DNA of 64,000 nt from JBDTSW01 sp963799815. GTDB lineage: Bacteria > Actinomycetota > Thermoleophilia > Solirubrobacterales > 70-9. The DNA lies in the NCBI GenBank assembly GCA_963799815.1, contig CAWCYG010000006.1, forward strand, positions 310,001-374,000. Direction: 5' to 3'. Positions 7,071 through 15,218 of this stretch are shown one piece after another. The notes under the pieces are model-generated. The model did no database searches. It saw only the letters and a program-made list of their open reading frames with translations, and was not told where the DNA came from. A program made the translations under genes and the position numbers. How positions within the stretch are numbered: the stretch's first letter is position 1; every line of letters starts with the position of its first letter.

Positions 7071-9386
7071 CTAGCCGGAGCTGCTGCGGCGTGAGCCTGC
7101 CTTCTTTGTGCGCCGGGTCCCGGGCGATGGCGGCTTGCGCCTGCGCCCGCCGCCTCCCTTGGCGCCGTTTGAGCCTGAGCGCTTGGGGGTCGATCGGGCG
7201 CCCGGGCCCTCCCCGTTGCCAGCCGCGGCCTTGGCCGCCTCGCGGGCCTCGCGCGCCGCTTGGCGCTCGGCGCGCTTCTCGCGCATCTCAACCATCGAAG
7301 GGCAGTCGTCGTTTAGGCACAGCTTCCACGGCCGGCCGCGGAATCCGCGCACCGTGAGGCGGGGGCGCTGATCGCAAATCGAGCAGCGCTCCTCGAGGCG
7401 CCAGAGCTCATAGCCCCGACCCGGGAGCGGCCCGCTCACCTGACAGGAGTGCTCGGCCTCCGGGTCGTCGCGGTCCCAGCCCTCACAGCCGTACATACGC
7501 TTGCCGCCCTTGAGCTGGATGATCCGGAGGCGATTGGGCCCACCGTCCTCGCGCTTGCGACCGGCCTCCTCGCAGACCTTGCAGGGGCCGAGGAACTTGT
7601 CCTCGTCCATCCCGGCCCAGATCTGCTTGGCGAAGTCCTCGCGCTTGCCCTCGAGATCCCGGGTGGTCTCGTGGAGCATCTCCCGCGAGATCCTCAAGAC
7701 CTCGTCCTTCGAGGTCTCCCCGGCGGCGATCAGGTCCATGTCCTGTTCGAGCTCGGCGGTCATCTCTGGGGTCGCCATGCGCGGGACGTACTCGTGGAAC
7801 GCCTTGTACATGGCGATTCCCGTCTCCGAGGGCTCGGGCGGATTCGAGAACACGTAGCCGCGGTCGTAGAGCTTTTGGATGATGTCGGCGCGCGTCGCCT
7901 TGGTGCCGAGGCCGCGCTCCTCCATCAGCTCGATCAGCTTGCCCTGCGAGATCCGGGACGGGGGCTGGGTCTCCTTGTCCACGATCCACGGGTCGCTGTC
8001 GAGCGCGAGCTCCTGGCCCTGCTCGAGCTTCGGGATCTCCTCGTCGGAGGAACGCGCGTAGGTGTAGATGCCGGCGTAGCCGGGGTCGACCACCACCGAT
8101 CCGCGGACGAAGTAGGTCTCCGAGCCGGCCTCGATGTCGGCGCGCGTCGACTCGGTGATCATCGGCGGTGAGAAGGTGGCCAGGAAGCGGCGCACGACCA
8201 GCTCGTAGACGCGCCGCTTCGGGCCCTCCAGAGCGTTCGGGTAGATCGCCTGCGTGGGGTAGATCGGCGGGTGGTCGGTGGTCTCCTTCTTACCACGAGT
8301 GGCGGTGAGCTCGCCGTCCATGAGGCCGGAGGCCGCGGAGAAGTCGGGGATGCGCACCAGCGATGAGACGAGCTCGCGGGTGTTGAGCGAGCGCGGATAC
8401 ACCGTGTTGTCGGTGCGCGGATAGGAGATGAACCCGTCCATGTAGAGGTCCTCGGCGATCCGCATGGCGGCCGAGGGCGTGATCCCGAGACGGCTCGAGG
8501 CATCGGTGGTAAACGCGGTGGTGTTGTAGGGCGCCGGTGGCTTGCGGGTGTTCCTGCGCGACGCCACCTCCTTGACAACGCCGGGGCTCTTCGTGCCGGC
8601 AAGTGCCAAATCGGCCTCGGAGCGCTCCCAGAACTTGTCGGTCGCATGGTGGGCCTCGAAGGCCCCGTCGGGATGGGCGAAGCGGGCATAGAGCTCCCAG
8701 AAGGGCTTCGGCAGGTGGGCTCGGCGCTCGAGCTCGCGCTCGACGATGAGGGCGAGCGTGGGGCTCTGCACGCGCCCGACCGAGAGGAAGTTGGAGCCGA
8801 AGCGGCGCGTGGCGAGCGAGACCGCGCGGGTCAGCGTCGCCCCCCAAATCAGGTCGATGTCCTGGCGGGCGGCGCCGGCGTATGCGAGGTCGTAGGAGAG
8901 GTCGTCGAGCTCGGAGAACGCACGCTTGATCTCCTCTCCGGTGAGGGCGGAGTAACGAGCGCGCTTGATCGCGGGGCGGGCCTCCAGCCCGTCGGGGGCG
9001 ACCCCGGGGTTCGATTCGACGATCTGCTCAAGCGCTTCGAGGCCGATCAGCTCACCCTCGCGGTCGTAGTCGGTCGCGATCACGATCTCGTCGGCTTCCT
9101 TGGCCGCCTTTCGCACCGCCTTGACCACGTTCTTGTCGGTCGGCTCCTTGACGAGGTGGGCGTCGATCAGCTCGTGGAGGTCGGTCTCCTGCCAGTTGGA
9201 GTAGCCCTCGGGGAAGGCGGGGCTCATCACGTGGCCCTTGAGCCCAATGGCCATTTGATCCCCGGTCGAGTCGCTCCACTCGTAGAACGGGGTCTTGTGG
9301 GAAGCGCCGTCCTTCGCGGCGCCGCCGGAGAGAATCTCGGCGATCTTCTTGGCCGAGTTGTTCTTCTCGGTGACGATCAGTCGCAT
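7071..9386 (-). CDS. topA: DNA topoisomerase I (type IA), archaeal-like form
   Basis: A 771-residue type IA topoisomerase that relaxes negative supercoils. The TOPRIM domain starts MRLIVTEKNNSAKKIAE and carries the acidic triad region TDYDREGE (D106, D108, E110). The catalytic tyrosine is Y322 in GFISYPRTDNTVYP. Two C-terminal zinc ribbons are visible (CKVC...C...C near residue 610 and CSIC...CLNDDC), followed by a basic Lys/Arg/Ser/Gly tail of ~80 residues. EKNNSAKKIAEIL, PYNTTAF and PRTDNTVYP are typical of archaeal topoisomerase I, whereas bacterial TopA usually has TYMRTDS. ATG 9386 is preferred over an ATG 25 codons upstream. TACCTT lies 11 nt before it. Confidence 0.9.
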   Translation of the reverse strand: MRLIVTEKNNSAKKIAEILSGGAAKDGASHKTPFYEWSDSTGDQMAIGLKGHVMSPAFPEGYSNWQETDLHELIDAHLVKEPTDKNVVKAVRKAAKEADEIVIATDYDREGELIGLEALEQIVESNPGVAPDGLEARPAIKRARYSALTGEEIKRAFSELDDLSYDLAYAGAARQDIDLIWGATLTRAVSLATRRFGSNFLSVGRVQSPTLALIVERELERRAHLPKPFWELYARFAHPDGAFEAHHATDKFWERSEADLALAGTKSPGVVKEVASRRNTRKPPAPYNTTAFTTDASSRLGITPSAAMRIAEDLYMDGFISYPRTDNTVYPRSLNTRELVSSLVRIPDFSAASGLMDGELTATRGKKETTDHPPIYPTQAIYPNALEGPKRRVYELVVRRFLATFSPPMITESTRADIEAGSETYFVRGSVVVDPGYAGIYTYARSSDEEIPKLEQGQELALDSDPWIVDKETQPPSRISQGKLIELMEERGLGTKATRADIIQKLYDRGYVFSNPPEPSETGIAMYKAFHEYVPRMATPEMTAELEQDMDLIAAGETSKDEVLRISREMLHETTRDLEGKREDFAKQIWAGMDEDKFLGPCKVCEEAGRKREDGGPNRLRIIQLKGGKRMYGCEGWDRDDPEAEHSCQVSGPLPGRGYELWRLEERCSICDQRPRLTVRGFRGRPWKLCLNDDCPSMVEMREKRAERQAAREAREAAKAAAGNGEGPGARSTPKRSGSNGAKGGGGRRRKPPSPGTRRTKKAGSRRSSSG

Positions 9387-9440
9387 CTGGGCCGGGCAAG
9401 GTAGCAGGGGGTCGGGACCGCCCCTTGGGGTTTCCAGGGC

Positions 9441-9455
9441 GGCCCCGAAGGGGCC
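9441..9455. other. Short GC hairpin in the topA / siroheme intergenic region
   Basis: GGCCCC-GAA-GGGGCC, a 6-bp stem with a 3-nt loop, lies in the 129-bp divergent intergenic space. A second imperfect inverted repeat (CCGCCC / GGGCGG) is just before it. No protein site can be assigned. Confidence 0.25.
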
Positions 9456-9501
9456 GGGCATGCGCGATCGCCCCCCTGCGAAGCGGGCACTGACGCTGCT
9501 C

Positions 9502-9507
9502 TACGCT
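9502..9507 (+). promoter_or_regulatory. -10 hexamer TACGCT, leaderless layout
   Basis: TACGCT ends 8 nt before ATG 9516, placing the predicted transcript start at or next to the start codon. This supports 9516 as the start. Confidence 0.5.
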
Positions 9508-9515
9508 TGTCCTCG

Positions 9516-10262
9516 ATGCCCGCTCAGGCCTATGCAGGCAAGGAATGCGTCTGTCAGCTCCGCAAGGGGATCTGCGATCAATCGTGCGTACAGGGGATGC
9601 TCGATACGCCCCTCTACATCGCCTGCCTGCGACTCTCCGGCCGCAACTGCCTCGTGGTGGGCGGGGGCGAGATCGGTCTCGACAAAGTGGAGGGGCTGCT
9701 CGCGTGCGACGCCGATGTGACGCTCGTCGCCCCGGCAGCCGTGCCCGAACTCGAGGCCCTGGCGGCCGAGGGCTCGATTGCATGGGAGCGACGTGCATAT
9801 GAGCCGCGGGACCTCGAGGGCAAGTTCATGGCGATCGCCGCCACGAGCTCAACCGACGTGAACATCGCGGTCTACGACGCCGCCGAGGAGCGAGCGATGT
9901 TGGTGAACGTCGTCGACGTGCCGCCGCTTTGCAACTTCATCCTTCCCGCGATCGTCCGCAGTGGCCCGCTGGCGATCGCCATCTCCACCGCGGGCGCCTC
10001 CCCCGCGCTCGCCAAGCGGATGAAGCGCGAGATCTCCGAGAGCTTCGGCGAGCCCTACGCCCGGCTCGCGATCATGCTGAACGACGCCCGCGGGTGGGCC
10101 AAAGGGAAGCTGCCGACATATCAGGACCGCAAGGCGTTCTTCGAGGGAATCGTGAACGGCGATCCCGACCCGGTTGAGCTGGTGCGAGAGGGCCGCGAGC
10201 GCGAGGTCCTGGCGTTGATCGAGGCGGCGAAGGAATCGCACGCCGCAGCGCCGGCGGGCTGA
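9516..10262 (+). CDS. Precorrin-2 dehydrogenase / sirohydrochlorin ferrochelatase-type protein (siroheme synthase N-terminal domain)
   Basis: A 248-residue protein. From residue 28 on it matches the CysG N-terminal/Met8p family: LDTPLYIACLRLSGRNCLVVGGGEIG gives the NAD-binding GxGxxG-like loop, followed by VTLVAPA, AATSSTDVN, NVVDVPPLCNFILPAIV and STAGASPALAKRMK. It should oxidise precorrin-2 to sirohydrochlorin with NAD+ for siroheme or B12 synthesis. Residues 1-27 are a Cys-containing extension (CVCQLRKGICDQSC). ATG 9516 is supported by the leaderless TACGCT promoter; an alternative ATG at 9597 preceded by GGGG would remove the extension. A B12-dependent ribonucleotide reductase is encoded 2 kb downstream. 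No uroporphyrinogen methyltransferase domain is fused. Confidence 0.8.
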   Translation: MPAQAYAGKECVCQLRKGICDQSCVQGMLDTPLYIACLRLSGRNCLVVGGGEIGLDKVEGLLACDADVTLVAPAAVPELEALAAEGSIAWERRAYEPRDLEGKFMAIAATSSTDVNIAVYDAAEERAMLVNVVDVPPLCNFILPAIVRSGPLAIAISTAGASPALAKRMKREISESFGEPYARLAIMLNDARGWAKGKLPTYQDRKAFFEGIVNGDPDPVELVREGREREVLALIEAAKESHAAAPAG

Positions 10263-10268
10263 GCGTCC

Positions 10269-10670
10269 TCAGGTCGCTTCGACGGGCTCCCAGAGCTCGA
10301 TGCGATTGCCCTCCGGGTCCGTGATCCACGCGAAGCGGCCGAGCCCCTCGTGCCCTTCGATTCCCTTGTCGTCGTCGATGGTGGTGCCAGCGGCCCGCAA
10401 TCTCGCCAGCAACGCGTCGAGATCGTCCACTCGGAGGTTGACCATCGCCTGCTGATCGGCTGAGCCGAAGTAGTCGGTGTCGTCTTCGAAGAAGTGGAGG
10501 AGCGTGACGGCGTCTGCGCCGTCGGTTTCGCGCCAGCGCAGCATCACCATGCCTTCCTCGGTCGGCAGCCCTAGCTCGTCCGCGTAGAAGGATTGGAGCG
10601 CGGCGGGATCGCGGGCGCGGCGGAAGACGCCGCCGATCCCCGTCGCGCGCCCCGGCGTCGACGAGTCCAT
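10269..10670 (-). CDS. VOC-family (glyoxalase/bleomycin-resistance fold) protein
   Basis: A 133-residue protein with paired beta-alpha-beta-beta-beta modules. The first is GIGGVFRRARDPAALQSFYADELGLPTEEG and the second is MVNLRVDDLDALLARLRAAG...ITDPEGNRIELWEP, ending in the Glu-containing strand that often supplies a metal ligand. VOC proteins catalyse diverse metal-dependent reactions or bind drugs; the substrate here is unknown. The ATG shares one base with the TGA of the upstream hemolysin III gene, so the two are coupled. It converges on the siroheme-type gene with a 6-bp gap. Confidence 0.82.
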   Translation of the reverse strand: MDSSTPGRATGIGGVFRRARDPAALQSFYADELGLPTEEGMVMLRWRETDGADAVTLLHFFEDDTDYFGSADQQAMVNLRVDDLDALLARLRAAGTTIDDDKGIEGHEGLGRFAWITDPEGNRIELWEPVEAT

Positions 10671-11572
10671 CAACCGGCGGGAAGGGCGAAGAAGGCGACG
10701 GCGGCGAAGTGCGCGGCCGCGGCGGCGATGACGAGCGCATGGAAGATCTCGTGGTAGCCAAAGGTGGCAGGGGCCGGGTCGGGACGCTGCAACGCGTAGA
10801 TGACGGCACCCGACATATAGAGGGCGCCGCCCGCGGCGATCAGCAGTCCTGCGCCCAAGCCCAGCCTGGCGACTATCTCGGGGTACGCCACCGCGCCGAT
10901 CAGGCCCACCACCACGTAGACCGTCGATGCCACCCACTTCGGTGAGTCGAGCCAGATGAGCTGGACCACGATGCCCGCGAGGGCGCCGGCCCAGACGGAG
11001 ATCAGCAGCACCTTCGCGAAGCCGCCCTCGAGGACCAGCAGCGCAAACGGCGTCACGGTTCCAGCGATGAGCAGGAAGATCATCGTGTGGTCGAGGCGGC
11101 GCATCCACCGCCGGATCTCTGGACGGCTCCAGGTGATGCGGTGGTAGAGGGCGCTGACGCCGAAGAGCGCTGAGAGGCAGGCGGCGTAGATCGCGACCGC
11201 GACGGTGGCGCGGAGCCCCTCCGCCGCGACAATCAGCGCCACGCCGAAGCCGAGCGAGACGAAGAACGCCCATTCGTGCGAGACGCCGCGAAGGCGCGGC
11301 TTGACCTGCGCCGCCAGCTCGCGCCCGGCCTCGATCGCGGTGTCGCGAGCATCAGCGGCGCTCTCCTTCGCACTCGCCACCGCCTCCGCGGCGTTCTCAC
11401 GGGCGGTCGACATCGCGTCGGCGGCGTTTCCCCGCGCGGTCGACATCGCGTCGACAGCGGCGTCACGCCGCTCGCCCATGCGCTCGAGCGCCGCGTCGCG
11501 ACGCTCTCCCACTCGCTCCGCGGCCCGCTCCAGCCGCTCGCGGGGAGTCTCCTGCTCGCCCTGCTCGCTCAT
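10670..11572 (-). CDS. Hemolysin III / PAQR-type membrane protein with 11-residue-repeat N-terminal helix
   Basis: A 300-residue protein. The C-terminal ~205 residues are a seven-helix hemolysin III family domain: HEWAFFVSLGFGVALIV, SALYHRITW, RRLDHTMIFLLIAGTVTPFALL and FGYHEIFHALVIAAAAAHF, with the conserved His/Asp residues of this possible metal-dependent hydrolase fold. Residues ~24-90 are an extra Ala-rich helix in consecutive 11-residue units (for example RRDAAVDAMST, ARGNAADAMST, ARENAAEAVAS, AKESAADARDT). This is like the 11-mer amphipathic repeats of LEA or apolipoprotein-type proteins, and such a leader is not part of the family. Expressed from a leaderless-type promoter and coupled to the VOC gene. 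Confidence 0.83.
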   Translation of the reverse strand: MSEQGEQETPRERLERAAERVGERRDAALERMGERRDAAVDAMSTARGNAADAMSTARENAAEAVASAKESAADARDTAIEAGRELAAQVKPRLRGVSHEWAFFVSLGFGVALIVAAEGLRATVAVAIYAACLSALFGVSALYHRITWSRPEIRRWMRRLDHTMIFLLIAGTVTPFALLVLEGGFAKVLLISVWAGALAGIVVQLIWLDSPKWVASTVYVVVGLIGAVAYPEIVARLGLGAGLLIAAGGALYMSGAVIYALQRPDPAPATFGYHEIFHALVIAAAAAHFAAVAFFALPAG

Positions 11573-11580
11573 CTGTGCCG

Positions 11581-11586
11581 AGAGTA
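11581..11586 (-). promoter_or_regulatory. -10 hexamer TACTCT, leaderless layout
   Basis: TACTCT on the minus strand ends 8 nt before the ATG at 11572. Confidence 0.5.
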
Positions 11587-11714
11587 CCGCGAGCGGGTGG
11601 CGGGCAGACCCGACCCGGACAAAGATTCACATGCGAATGCTTTGGACCGCAAGGGCCGATCCGGGCGCCCGGCGCCAAGCTCCCCCGCAGCCTCTCGCGC
11701 CAAGAACGCTCTGA

Positions 11715-11732
11715 AGCGCTATATATAGCGCT
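11715..11732. promoter_or_regulatory. NrdR box 1 (perfect 18-bp palindrome)
   Basis: AGCGCTATATATAGCGCT is a perfect palindrome matching the NrdR-box core CTATATATAG. Its centre is 30 bp (about three helical turns) from that of box 2, the standard tandem spacing. Confidence 0.85.
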
Positions 11733-11745
11733 ATGTTGTGCGGAT

Positions 11746-11761
11746 CCGCTACTGATAGTGG
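11746..11761. promoter_or_regulatory. NrdR box 2 (imperfect)
   Basis: CCGCTACTGATAGTGG keeps the outer CTA...ATAG half-sites of an NrdR box. It ends directly before the TAGAAT -10 element, so NrdR bound to both boxes would cover the promoter. Confidence 0.75.
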
Positions 11762-11767
11762 TAGAAT
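11762..11767 (+). promoter_or_regulatory. -10 hexamer TAGAAT of nrdR, leaderless layout
   Basis: TAGAAT ends 8 nt before the nrdR ATG. No good -35 is visible; box 2 occupies the spacer. Confidence 0.55.
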
Positions 11768-11775
11768 CGAAGTCG

Positions 11776-12234
11776 ATGAACTGCCCGAACTGCGACTCCC
11801 ACACCCGCGTGCTCGAGTCCCGCTCCGCTGATGGCGGCAGCGCTGTCCGGCGTCGCCGGGAGTGCTCGTCGTGCGGCGAGCGGTTCACCACCTTCGAGCG
11901 CGTCTCCGTCGATCGCCTCTACGTCCGCAAGCGCGATGGCCGGCGCCAGCCATTCGACGCTCAGAAGCTGCGCGGCGCACTCCACCGCGCGACCCACAAG
12001 CGCGACGTCACGTCGGCCCAGGTGCATGGCATCGTCGCCGCGGTGGAGGGTGAGGCGACCGCCGGTGGCGGCGTGATCTCGGCGGGTCGGATCGGCGAGC
12101 TTTGTCTCGAGCGGCTCCGGGCGATCGATCACGGCGCCTTCCTCCAGTTCGCCGGGACGCTGCCGGATTCGGCCGCGGAAATTGCGCCTATCAGCCCGGG
12201 GGGTTCCGTCCGGGCCTCGCGCGAGCATGGATAG
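11776..12234 (+). CDS. nrdR: Transcriptional repressor NrdR
   Basis: A 152-residue repressor of ribonucleotide reductase genes. The N-terminal zinc ribbon has C3, C6, C30 and C33 (MNCPNC...ECSSCGERFTTFERV). An ATP-cone (about residues 46-136) begins LYVRKRDGRRQPFDAQKLRGAL and senses ATP/dATP. The start is fixed by the canonical MNCPNC N terminus and the -10 element 8 nt upstream. It lies immediately upstream of nrdJ and its own promoter carries two NrdR boxes, so it very probably represses itself together with nrdJ when dATP is high. Confidence 0.95.
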   Translation: MNCPNCDSHTRVLESRSADGGSAVRRRRECSSCGERFTTFERVSVDRLYVRKRDGRRQPFDAQKLRGALHRATHKRDVTSAQVHGIVAAVEGEATAGGGVISAGRIGELCLERLRAIDHGAFLQFAGTLPDSAAEIAPISPGGSVRASREHG

Positions 12235-12268
12235 TCCACCTTCAAAGCGGGATGAGGAGAGACTTCTG

Positions 12269-15094
12269 ATGAGCAAGAGCGCTGCGAACGCGACCAAGAC
12301 GGCCCAGGAAGGCCTGCGGATCGAGCGCCGTTTTACCACCCCCGGCGTCGATCCCTTCGACGAGATCGAGTGGGAGACCCGCGACGCGATCATCGGCGAT
12401 CCGGAGAACCCCGCCTTCGAGCAGCGCGGCGTCGAGTTCCCGAAGAGCTGGTCGCAGAACGCCACCAACATCGTGGCCCAGAAGTACTTCCGCGGCCGCA
12501 TCGGCTCGCCCGAGCGCGAGAGCTCGGTGCGCGAGATGATCACGCGCGTCGCCGGGACGATCGCGAACTGGGGTCGTGAGGGCGGCTACTTCGCGACCGA
12601 GGAGGACGGCCACGCCTTCGAGGCCGAGCTCACCCACATCCTGCTTCACCAGAAGGCGGCCTTCAACTCGCCGGTCTGGTTCAACGTCGGCTTCGAGGAG
12701 CATCCGCAGTGCTCCGCCTGCTTCATCCTCTCGGTCGAGGACACGATCGAGTCGATCCTCGACTGGAACACCAAGGAGGGTCAGATCTTCCGGGGCGGCT
12801 CCGGGTCGGGCATCAACCTCTCGAACATCCGCGCGTCCGTCGAGCACCTCTCGAAGGGTGGCCTGGCGTCGGGCCCGGTCTCCTTCATGCGCGGCGCCGA
12901 CGCCTGGGCCGGCACGATCAAGTCCGGCGGCAAGACCCGCCGCGCCGCGAAGATGGTGGTGCTCGACGTCGACCACCCGGACATCGAGGACTTCGTCTGG
13001 TGCAAGGCCAACGAGGAGGAGAAGGCCGCAGCACTCCGTGATGCCGGCTTCGACATGTCGATCGACGGCGACGGCTTCACCTCGATCCAGTACCAGAACG
13101 CAAACAACTCGGTGCGCGTCACCGACGAGTTCATGGAGGCCGTCGAGTCGGGTTCCGAGTGGGAGCTCACCGCTCGCAACAGCGGCGAGACCACGAAGTC
13201 GGTCGACGCGCAGGACCTGCTCCACCAGATCTCCGACGCGGCCTGGCGCTGCGCCGATCCGGGCATGCAGTACGACACCACGATCAACCGGTGGCACACC
13301 TGCCCGGAGTCCGGGCGGATCAACGCGTCCAACCCGTGCAGTGAGTACATGCATGTCGATGACTCGGCCTGCAACCTGGCTTCGCTCAACCTGATGCGCT
13401 TCCGTCGCGACGACGGCTCCTTCGACGTCGCCGACTTCGAGCACGCCGTGGACACCGTCTTCCTCGCGCAGGAGATCGTCGTCTCTCCGTCCTCCTATCC
13501 CACGGAGCGGATCGGAGAGAACGCCCGCGCGTTCCGTCAGCTCGGCCTGGGCTACGCCAACCTCGGCGCGCTCTTGATGTCGAACGGCCTGCCATACGAC
13601 TCCGACGAGGGGCGCGCGGTCGCCGGCGCGATCACGGCGCTGATGACGGGTCGCGGCTACCGCCAGTCGGCCGAGATCGCAGCCGCGGTCGGCCCCTACG
13701 ACGAATACGAGCGCAACCGCGAGGCGCATAACGCCGTCATGCGGATGCACCGCGACGCCTCGTATGAGATCGACGACGCCCAGATCTCCGACGACGCGCT
13801 GCTCGCTGCGGCGCGACGTTCCTGGGACGAGGCCGTCGAGCTGGGAGACGAGCGCGGCTACCGCAACGCGCAGGCGACGGTGCTCGCCCCAACCGGGACG
13901 ATCTCCTTCCTCATGGACTGCGACACCACCGGCATCGAGCCCGACTTCTCGCTCGTCAAGTTCAAGGAGCTGGTCGGCGGCGGGCAGATGACGATCGTCA
14001 ACCGGACGGTCCCGATGGCCCTGCGGACGCTCGGCTACACGGAGCCTCAGATCGAGCAGATCGAGGCCCACATCAACGACAAGGGCACGATCGTCGGCGC
14101 TCCCGGCCTGCGCGACTCCGACCGGGCGGTCTTCGACGTGGCCGTCGGCGAGCGGGCGATCTCGCATACCGGCCACATCAAGATGATGGCCGCGGCTCAG
14201 CCGTTCCTCTCTGGCGCGATCTCGAAGACGGTCAATCTGCCTGAGTCGGCGACGATCGACGACATCGCCGAGACCTATACGGAGGGCTGGAAGCTGGGCC
14301 TCAAGGCCCTGGCGATCTATCGCGACGGCTCGAAGACCGCGCAGGCGCTGCGCACCGACGCCGGCGACAAGGGCGACGACGCACTCGCCGCCGCTGCCGA
14401 GGCCGCCGACCCCAGCCCGGTGCGCCGCAAGATGCCGCGCGAGCGCGAGTCGATCACTCACAAGTTCTCGATCGCCGGGCATGAGGGCTACATCACGGCC
14501 GGCAAGTACGAGGACGGCTCGGTAGGCGAGATCTTCCTGACCGACATCGGCAAGGAGGGCTCGACGATCAAGGGCATGATGAACGCCTTCGCGACGGCCG
14601 TCTCGATCGGCCTTCAGTACGGCGTGCCGCTCGAGACCTTCGTCAAGAAGTTCTCCTACATGCGCTTCGAGCCCGAGGGGATCACGGGCAACCCCGAGAT
14701 CCCGTTCGCGAAGTCGATGCCCGACTACATCATGCGCTGGGTCGCCAGCCGCTTCATCGAGGACCTGGACGACCTCGAGGACCTCGGCATCCTCACGCCG
14801 GAGGTGCGGGCCCGCAAGGAGGCACAGCAGGCGCTCTTCGCCGACGAGGCGCCCGCCGCCGACAAGACGGAGGCCAACGGCCAGGCCAACGGCCAGGCCA
14901 ACGGCGCCGATGCCTCCGCGGAGGCAAAGGCGGTCCCCGCCGTCGAGGCGCTCACTGACACACCGCCCGTGGTCCCGGCGCGGATGTCAGGCCGCGAGCT
15001 CGGACCGGCCTGCGAGCAGTGCGGGGGCATGATGCAGCGCACTGGCTCTTGCTACACCTGCTCAAGTTGCGGCAACAACACCGGTTGCGGCTAG
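12269..15094 (+). CDS. nrdJ: Adenosylcobalamin-dependent ribonucleotide reductase, class II
   Basis: A 941-residue enzyme reducing ribonucleotides to deoxyribonucleotides with a B12-derived thiyl radical. Visible motifs are FNSPVWFNVG (~residue 132), QCSACFILSVEDTIESI with the substrate-proximal Cys, GSGSGINLS, NPCSEY (~355-360), APTGTISFLMDCDTTGIEPD, and a late TSCPD-type region (GEIFLTDIGKEGSTIKGMMNA). A Gly/Asn/Ala linker with three NGQANG-like units precedes a C-terminal zinc-ribbon-like tail, CEQCGG...CYTCSSCG...CG, whose last cysteines can re-reduce the active site. ATG 12269 is preceded by GAGGAGA. No class I subunits are seen in this window. No intein. Confidence 0.95.
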   Translation: MSKSAANATKTAQEGLRIERRFTTPGVDPFDEIEWETRDAIIGDPENPAFEQRGVEFPKSWSQNATNIVAQKYFRGRIGSPERESSVREMITRVAGTIANWGREGGYFATEEDGHAFEAELTHILLHQKAAFNSPVWFNVGFEEHPQCSACFILSVEDTIESILDWNTKEGQIFRGGSGSGINLSNIRASVEHLSKGGLASGPVSFMRGADAWAGTIKSGGKTRRAAKMVVLDVDHPDIEDFVWCKANEEEKAAALRDAGFDMSIDGDGFTSIQYQNANNSVRVTDEFMEAVESGSEWELTARNSGETTKSVDAQDLLHQISDAAWRCADPGMQYDTTINRWHTCPESGRINASNPCSEYMHVDDSACNLASLNLMRFRRDDGSFDVADFEHAVDTVFLAQEIVVSPSSYPTERIGENARAFRQLGLGYANLGALLMSNGLPYDSDEGRAVAGAITALMTGRGYRQSAEIAAAVGPYDEYERNREAHNAVMRMHRDASYEIDDAQISDDALLAAARRSWDEAVELGDERGYRNAQATVLAPTGTISFLMDCDTTGIEPDFSLVKFKELVGGGQMTIVNRTVPMALRTLGYTEPQIEQIEAHINDKGTIVGAPGLRDSDRAVFDVAVGERAISHTGHIKMMAAAQPFLSGAISKTVNLPESATIDDIAETYTEGWKLGLKALAIYRDGSKTAQALRTDAGDKGDDALAAAAEAADPSPVRRKMPRERESITHKFSIAGHEGYITAGKYEDGSVGEIFLTDIGKEGSTIKGMMNAFATAVSIGLQYGVPLETFVKKFSYMRFEPEGITGNPEIPFAKSMPDYIMRWVASRFIEDLDDLEDLGILTPEVRARKEAQQALFADEAPAADKTEANGQANGQANGADASAEAKAVPAVEALTDTPPVVPARMSGRELGPACEQCGGMMQRTGSCYTCSSCGNNTGCG

Positions 15095-15218
15095 CGGCCC
15101 CGGAGGGCGCCTCGCGTTCTCATCGCCGCCTCGCCTGGAGACCAGGCTTCGCCGGCTGCTTCCTGGCGACGCACCCTCCCGGTCTCGCTGGCTGCGGCTT
15201 ACGGCGGGTCCGGATCCC

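Noticed and set aside
9387..9515. Possible cobalamin riboswitch or RNA near the siroheme/B12-linked genes
   Set aside because: Only short GC hairpins are seen; no B12-box-like conserved sequence could be found, and the promoter leaves no leader.
12235..12268. B12 riboswitch controlling nrdJ
   Set aside because: Only 34 bp separate nrdR and nrdJ; control is explained by the NrdR boxes upstream.
12242..14482. Long open frame (746 codons) antisense to nrdJ
   Set aside because: A GC-rich codon-bias shadow: the translated sequence is Arg/Asp/Leu/Val low-complexity with no domain, and the opposite strand encodes an unmistakable ribonucleotide reductase.
14875..14904. 12-bp tandem repeats in nrdJ as an inserted element
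   Set aside because: They encode an in-frame NGQANG linker before the C-terminal Cys tail, a normal flexible-linker expansion.
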